A stretch of 64,000 nucleotides of DNA from Pisaster brevispinus (lineage: Eukaryota; Echinodermata; Asteroidea; Forcipulatida; Asteriidae). The DNA lies in assembly GCA_023634235.1 (NCBI GenBank), contig JAMKCF010000013.1, positions 5,555,827 to 5,619,826 of the forward strand, read 5' to 3'. The notes beneath the pieces are model-generated. The model worked only from the letters and a program-made list of their open reading frames with translations. It was not told the DNA's origin and did not search any database. Shown here piece by piece: positions 51,701 through 57,700 of the stretch (positions are counted from its first letter, which is position 1; every line of letters begins with the position of its first letter). The translations under genes were made by a program, and so were the position numbers.

Positions 51701-54700
51701 CAATCTTTGTTGAACAATCCCAAAATTTCATCTCCTTTTTGTGTCCTGCGAATCAGTAAAAATTGTTGCTATAATTTCACAAATTTTCACCTGTCTATAA
51801 GAGGAGGATTATAAGGTGTGTGGGGACGTGTGGTTTCATATTCACTACCTTATGGAGACCGAGAACAAAACAGACAAGGGGAAAACAAAGGGTCTCCATA
51901 TGGAAATTCTAAAGACTGGGTTGCTCCACAAGGAGTTTTGTGTACAAAGTCTATGGGAGGTTCTTAACTACAGGGACAAAGGAAAGAACAAAAGATGTCT
52001 CCACACAGAGATGCAAAAACAAATTGAATGCGTGACCCATTCACGGGCTGGACAAAATAGACCCGTTTTATTCTTTCGATGATAAGGAACAAACTAAAAC
52101 CTCACTAATTAAAGAGGTCAAAGATTAAAGCAACCTTGGCTCGGTTTTACAAAGAGCTAAGATTGATCTTAACTGCGTATCAATCTTAATTGCTAAGCAA
52201 AGTGTGACGTCACAGTACAAATCACTATGGTAATACTGACAACTCATCTTGAGATGAGTCTTATCTCTTTGTGAAATCGAGCCCAGGTTCAGCGTATCGG
52301 TGTGAAGATACGTATTATGACACTTGAACTTCCCTTCGCGGTTTAGTTTGAGGGTTGAATCAATGTCAACAACCGTCAACCATTCTCTGTCTCCCCGCTA
52401 ATAAAACATGAAATAATGTAGGCCTAAGTTGTTCTCGTGTTGTTGGTTTTTTTTTCGTTTCAGGGTCCTATCAGTTTTCTGGAAGATGGCGACAGGGTGG
52501 GGCAGTTTCAAATAGAACAAATCAAAGGTAAATTAAAGTTAAACAACTTAAAATGGCCGTGATAGTATAGTTATACAATGTATTAAAAACAGACTACCAG
52601 TTTAAAGAGTTGCAGTATGCAAATAGTCCCGCCCACCATAGCATAATACATGTACACATTAAGTGCAGGTTTGAGACCCTTGCACTGACGTCACACCTAG
52701 CTGACGTCTGCTCGTGGTCTGCCATTTTGCCATTTAAGGCGACACACGTGCAAAAGCACGTGCGTCGCCTTAAAGGCCCATTGCGCAGTAACGGACGGGG
52801 ATATGTGGTGATGACGTTTTGAGTAAACAACAACAACAACAACAACAATACCAACAACAATAATAACAACTAGCTTGAAATAAGTAGCTGAAAACTTGAC
52901 GTCAGAGATGAATCGCCTTTAATTCTGACTACATTTAGATGGAAGAGCTAAAGTCGTGGGAAGGTTTCTATCACACGAAGACAAGTTCGAGTGGGAGGAC
53001 GGCGGAGTCTACTTTCTGAGTAAGTTTCCATCTTCGTCAATAGCCAAGTTGCCTCCCCCCTTTGTTATCGATTTGATAAAGTGCGTTTGTAATGCGTCAG
53101 TTGATCTGACATAACATGACTTCCCATCAAAATTTGCATTAGACCGTGCAAGTCTCGCGTGTATTCGAACATTTTGGGACATCTAACATACATTGCCTTA
53201 ACGCGTGAAGGACACAAACTCACGCACTTTAACGGATCACAATGGTCTAAAACGCGCGAGACTTGCACAGTCTATAAACTTCACCCCCCCCCCTTTGTCA
53301 CGTTGAAGATGCGTATGGAGCGCAGTCAAATCGGATGTCAAACTGATACAAACATCGATCGGACAACTTTCTTACATATTCAACATTTCGTTAAAGATAT
53401 GAAGCTTTTCAATTGGCGGACAAAGGATCACGTTAAACTTTTCTTTGAATACCGTGATTTTATAACGTAATTTCTTCACACTGGTTTCGCTTTTATACTT
53501 CTACTACTCAACGAGCCTAATCAACGGACAAATCAACTTCTGGCGAATCCCAATCAAAGAGACCTGTTATTCATTTATTCATTACTGTTTGTCCCAACAC
53601 GCGTTGTCATTATTATTTTTTTTTCATTTCAATCTCGTTGTCATCACGACCCAGACAACAAATCATTCAATTTACGAATTCGAATCACACAGTCGTTCGT
53701 TCGGTTGAGTTATTTCGGAACCATAAATCAAAAATATAGAAAAAGCAATAAAACATAATGTCATTAACTATTATGTCATTATTAATTACTCTGGCAATGA
53801 AACGTCGGACGGTGAGTCCGAACGATAAAGAAGCATTCAAGAGTAATTTCTTGTTTTTTAAATGGGGGGGGGGGGTGAACAAAACCGTTAAGTAGTAGCG
53901 TAAATCATACATGTAGCCGTGTACAAGAACGTCATGAGATGAGACCGTAGTGTGATCACGAATACAATTTTGATGGTAATTTTGTTTAAATGCATCATAG
54001 ACATGCTTTTCTCAAGGACACGCAAAGAACAAATTGTACGACCTCAACTCACTCTAGATGTAAAAAACAAATTTAAACTTTTGTCAGTTTACAAAGCTTC
54101 TCGAGTCCCTGTATCTAAATTTGATCACGTTTGAATTTGTCATGTTTATTTCATTTTCGTTCTTGACATTTCCCCCAGTACATCGAACCATAACACGAAT
54201 AGTGCAGGCATGCGAAGATTAGTTTTCATGTTTTGTCTTCTTTTTTTTCCCTCTAAAATTTCCAGACGATGAGCCTCCCCATGATGAAATACGCATTGAG
54301 GAGAAACTGATGACGTTGTCATCCGCGGGTTTTGCTGCTGTCTGCACGCTCTCAGCTCTGGGCATCGCCCTTGCAATCGGATTACTCAACTTTAATGTTG
54401 TGATGCGCAAACAGAAGTAATGAACATGATTCGTCTGTCACATATAATATGGTATCACTAAGATCTGTATGTGCACTGCCCGTAGACATACAAGACTTTC
54501 AGAATGGGATTTAAATAACTTGTATGGTGGCCCCGAAGGAACACCAATGACCCAAAAGGTTGGGTCATAGATTGGTTTTTGTCAACAAAAAGCTGATCTA
54601 TAGGCATCATTATAAAGAAAGATACAATAAAGGTTATATTTGATAGTTTCAGATTACAGCGTCTACTTGCTGAGAAAAAAGCAAACTAACAATTGTCACG

Positions 54701-57700
54701 ATATTTTCACAAGAACGTCGAATTAATCCACCTTTCGCGAGGTGACAGCGGGCACCAACCGCATCACTGGCAGCAGCTGCATTCGCAAACAGACACCAAC
54801 CCTCAGAAATCTGAGAAACGATTCATGCATTAATCGTTTTTCAGATTAAAATGTTTTGGTGTGAAAAATTATCCAAACCATAATACGTCAAAGGCAATCC
54901 TTTCACTAAATAGTTTATATCTAGTGCTTCTAGGCAAGTATGTTTTCCTGGTCACTGATTTTTGCAGCAGTTGCCAATCTATGACCTTACCTTAAAAAAA
55001 GGTGATGTCAATATTGATCGACAAATTCACGAATTCCTCCTGGTCGCAAAATTCGACGTCAAATTACATGTCTTCAACCTTCCCAGGTATTTTTTTCTTC
55101 TTCACACTTATATAGATAGCTTAGCTCAACCTCAAACCACCAATATTACACCTCGTCCCCACCGCCTCCCACTTGTACCAAAGCAACATCTCTCTATGGT
55201 GGTTGATATTGAACGGTCGAACCGGTTTCACCGGTAAGAATGTTTTACCAATCGATTTCCTCTATCCATTGCGTTGTCAGAATTATCAAGTTGTCGAGTC
55301 CAACCATCAACAACCTAATCATACTTGGGAGCATAATGACGTATATATCAGTTGTGCTGAACGGTGTGGATCAAGAGATGATAGGTTTTGAAAATATGGA
55401 CCATCTGTGCAGAGTAAGTCAAATCAAAATAAGACGTGTAGTTCGTGTTCGTAAAGTCGCCCTGTAGGTGATGTCACCAAAATAGACTCGTCTCAATGTT
55501 GCCGCGATGTTTTATAGAGCTCTCTGTGTTACATTGTAGTGATGAATACGGATTCTGGTTTACACCAAAAAAAGGGTCCAGACTGTTTTGCCTGTCTAGT
55601 CTCATTTTGCCTCACATACATAGGCTCTTTTCGAAACCGCGGCTTGGGCTTGGGCTTGGTCAGCTGTTTAGAAAACGTGCGCTTTCCTTACGGATTTTTA
55701 ACTAGACTGACGGACCCAAAGCCCAAGCCGTCGTTTCGAAAGTGGCGAATAGATTTGAAATTGGGAACATTTTAGGCTACACCATGCTATTAAAATAATG
55801 GTCCCACAATATCTGCAACGAAATTCGACTGGTAAAAATGTTTTAAAACATGCACGAGACACATAGCATTTACCTGTATGTAGCTCCAGTATGACTCCCG
55901 AGTATACGACAATCAAACGTTGTTTGTCATCTCTGGGATGCATCCACTGAGACCAATCTTGGCAAAAACGACGAGGAACCAGAGACACTCCGAATGGTTT
56001 TCAAAAGAATGTTCGCTTGGGTTTTTTTTTTGTCAGGAGAGCTGTCATAATTACAGAGGGTAAAAAATACTTGGTTAAAAACGAGCAAAGCTCCCTCAAA
56101 ATGCATCGTTTCGACAGCTCAATCTAAATTGTATTGCACCCAGACTATGCCACGCCTGATACGGGGCACAAGGTATCCCCGAATGCTCCCGTACGTTAAC
56201 GCACTATTTTCCTCTTGTACTGAAGTTTTAGTATTCGCTACTTTATGGAGACCGAGAACAAAACCGAAAAGGGACAACAAATTCCATAGGGGAATTCTAA
56301 AGACTGGGGTGCTCCACAAGGAATTTTGTGTACAAAGTCTTTGGGAGATCGTTAACTAAAGGGACAAAAAACAGAATGAAAGATTTCTCCACAGGAATGT
56401 AGAAAGTGGAATCAGTGTACCAACCAGGCCCCCCCCCCCCAAACCCTAACAAATTCCTGAGATTGCAAGCACACAATGAAGACACCGTGTGGGTCGGGTG
56501 GGGGTGGGTGGGGGTACACCATGCCCCAGATCGAGCACCAAAATGACCCAAACCGAAACCCACTTTACTTTATTGATTGTGTTTCTGTTATTTGTGATTG
56601 TTTGTAGGCTCGACTGTGGATGCTATCCCTCGGTTTCACCCTTGGCTTCGGCTCCATGTTCTCCAAGACATGGCGAGTCCATAAGATCTTCATGAACAAA
56701 AAACTGGAACGACGGGTAATAATGCAGGACATTGTGACGTCATTGACAAACGGAATATTTTGGTTGTCACCCATGTTTCTCCAACTAATGGAAAATTGAC
56801 ATAAAGGCATTAAAAGTAAAGGCCGCAGAAACACCACCATAATGTTAATGTTATGTGTAATCTTAGACATTATTAAAGTTGAAAAATACATACAGTACAA
56901 TACAGTGTATTATTCTGAAGATTTAATATCATATGTTTGATGATTTTTGAGTTTTGGCAGGAAGTGCATGGCTTTGGCATGTATAGTACAAAATGTGCAG
57001 TAAGAATAAGGCTGCAATACCTATTAAATTAATTAGTCACCCTTTAGACCGAACAAAACAAAAATAATTGAAACTGTGTTACTTTATTCTCCATCTTTTT
57101 TTCTTTTTTGGAGTCTGTAAAGGACTACCAGTTGGTCACCATGGTGGGAATTTTTATGCTTTTGGAAAGTGTCTATCTTGGTGTCTGGGAAATGAGACCG
57201 TTAAAAGCTGTTTGGGAGAGCCATCCTTCTCAGGTAAGTTATTGTAAAGCTTGGAATCTATTTATGATGGCAGAAGTGGGATTCACGCACAGATCCACGA
57301 CTACCAACGAATAACACGCCATGATTGTTAATTATGTAACCAATATCTCCCCCAACTTGACCAAAAGACACTCATCGGAGTACCTGTGAATAGACATGCA
57401 TATTACGTCAGACGTTCAGACAGCGACCCTCGTACTCAAATAAGACCTCCCATAGACTTTATGCACACGACGTCATGTCAGCAGGGCGCCCTCAGCTAGA
57501 GGTCAAAAGAAGATTCCTCGTGCCTGTTCCTGCGCGGCCACTCCTGCGTAGATGCACCTTTCCATTGTTTCACAATCGTTTGTAAACCAATGAGGCATGA
57601 TGACGTCATTCCATATGCAATATTACAGACCAATGACCGATAAGGTCCATTGGCTGACAGTGTGCGTGACGCGTACACACGTGGGCGTGACCATTGTTTG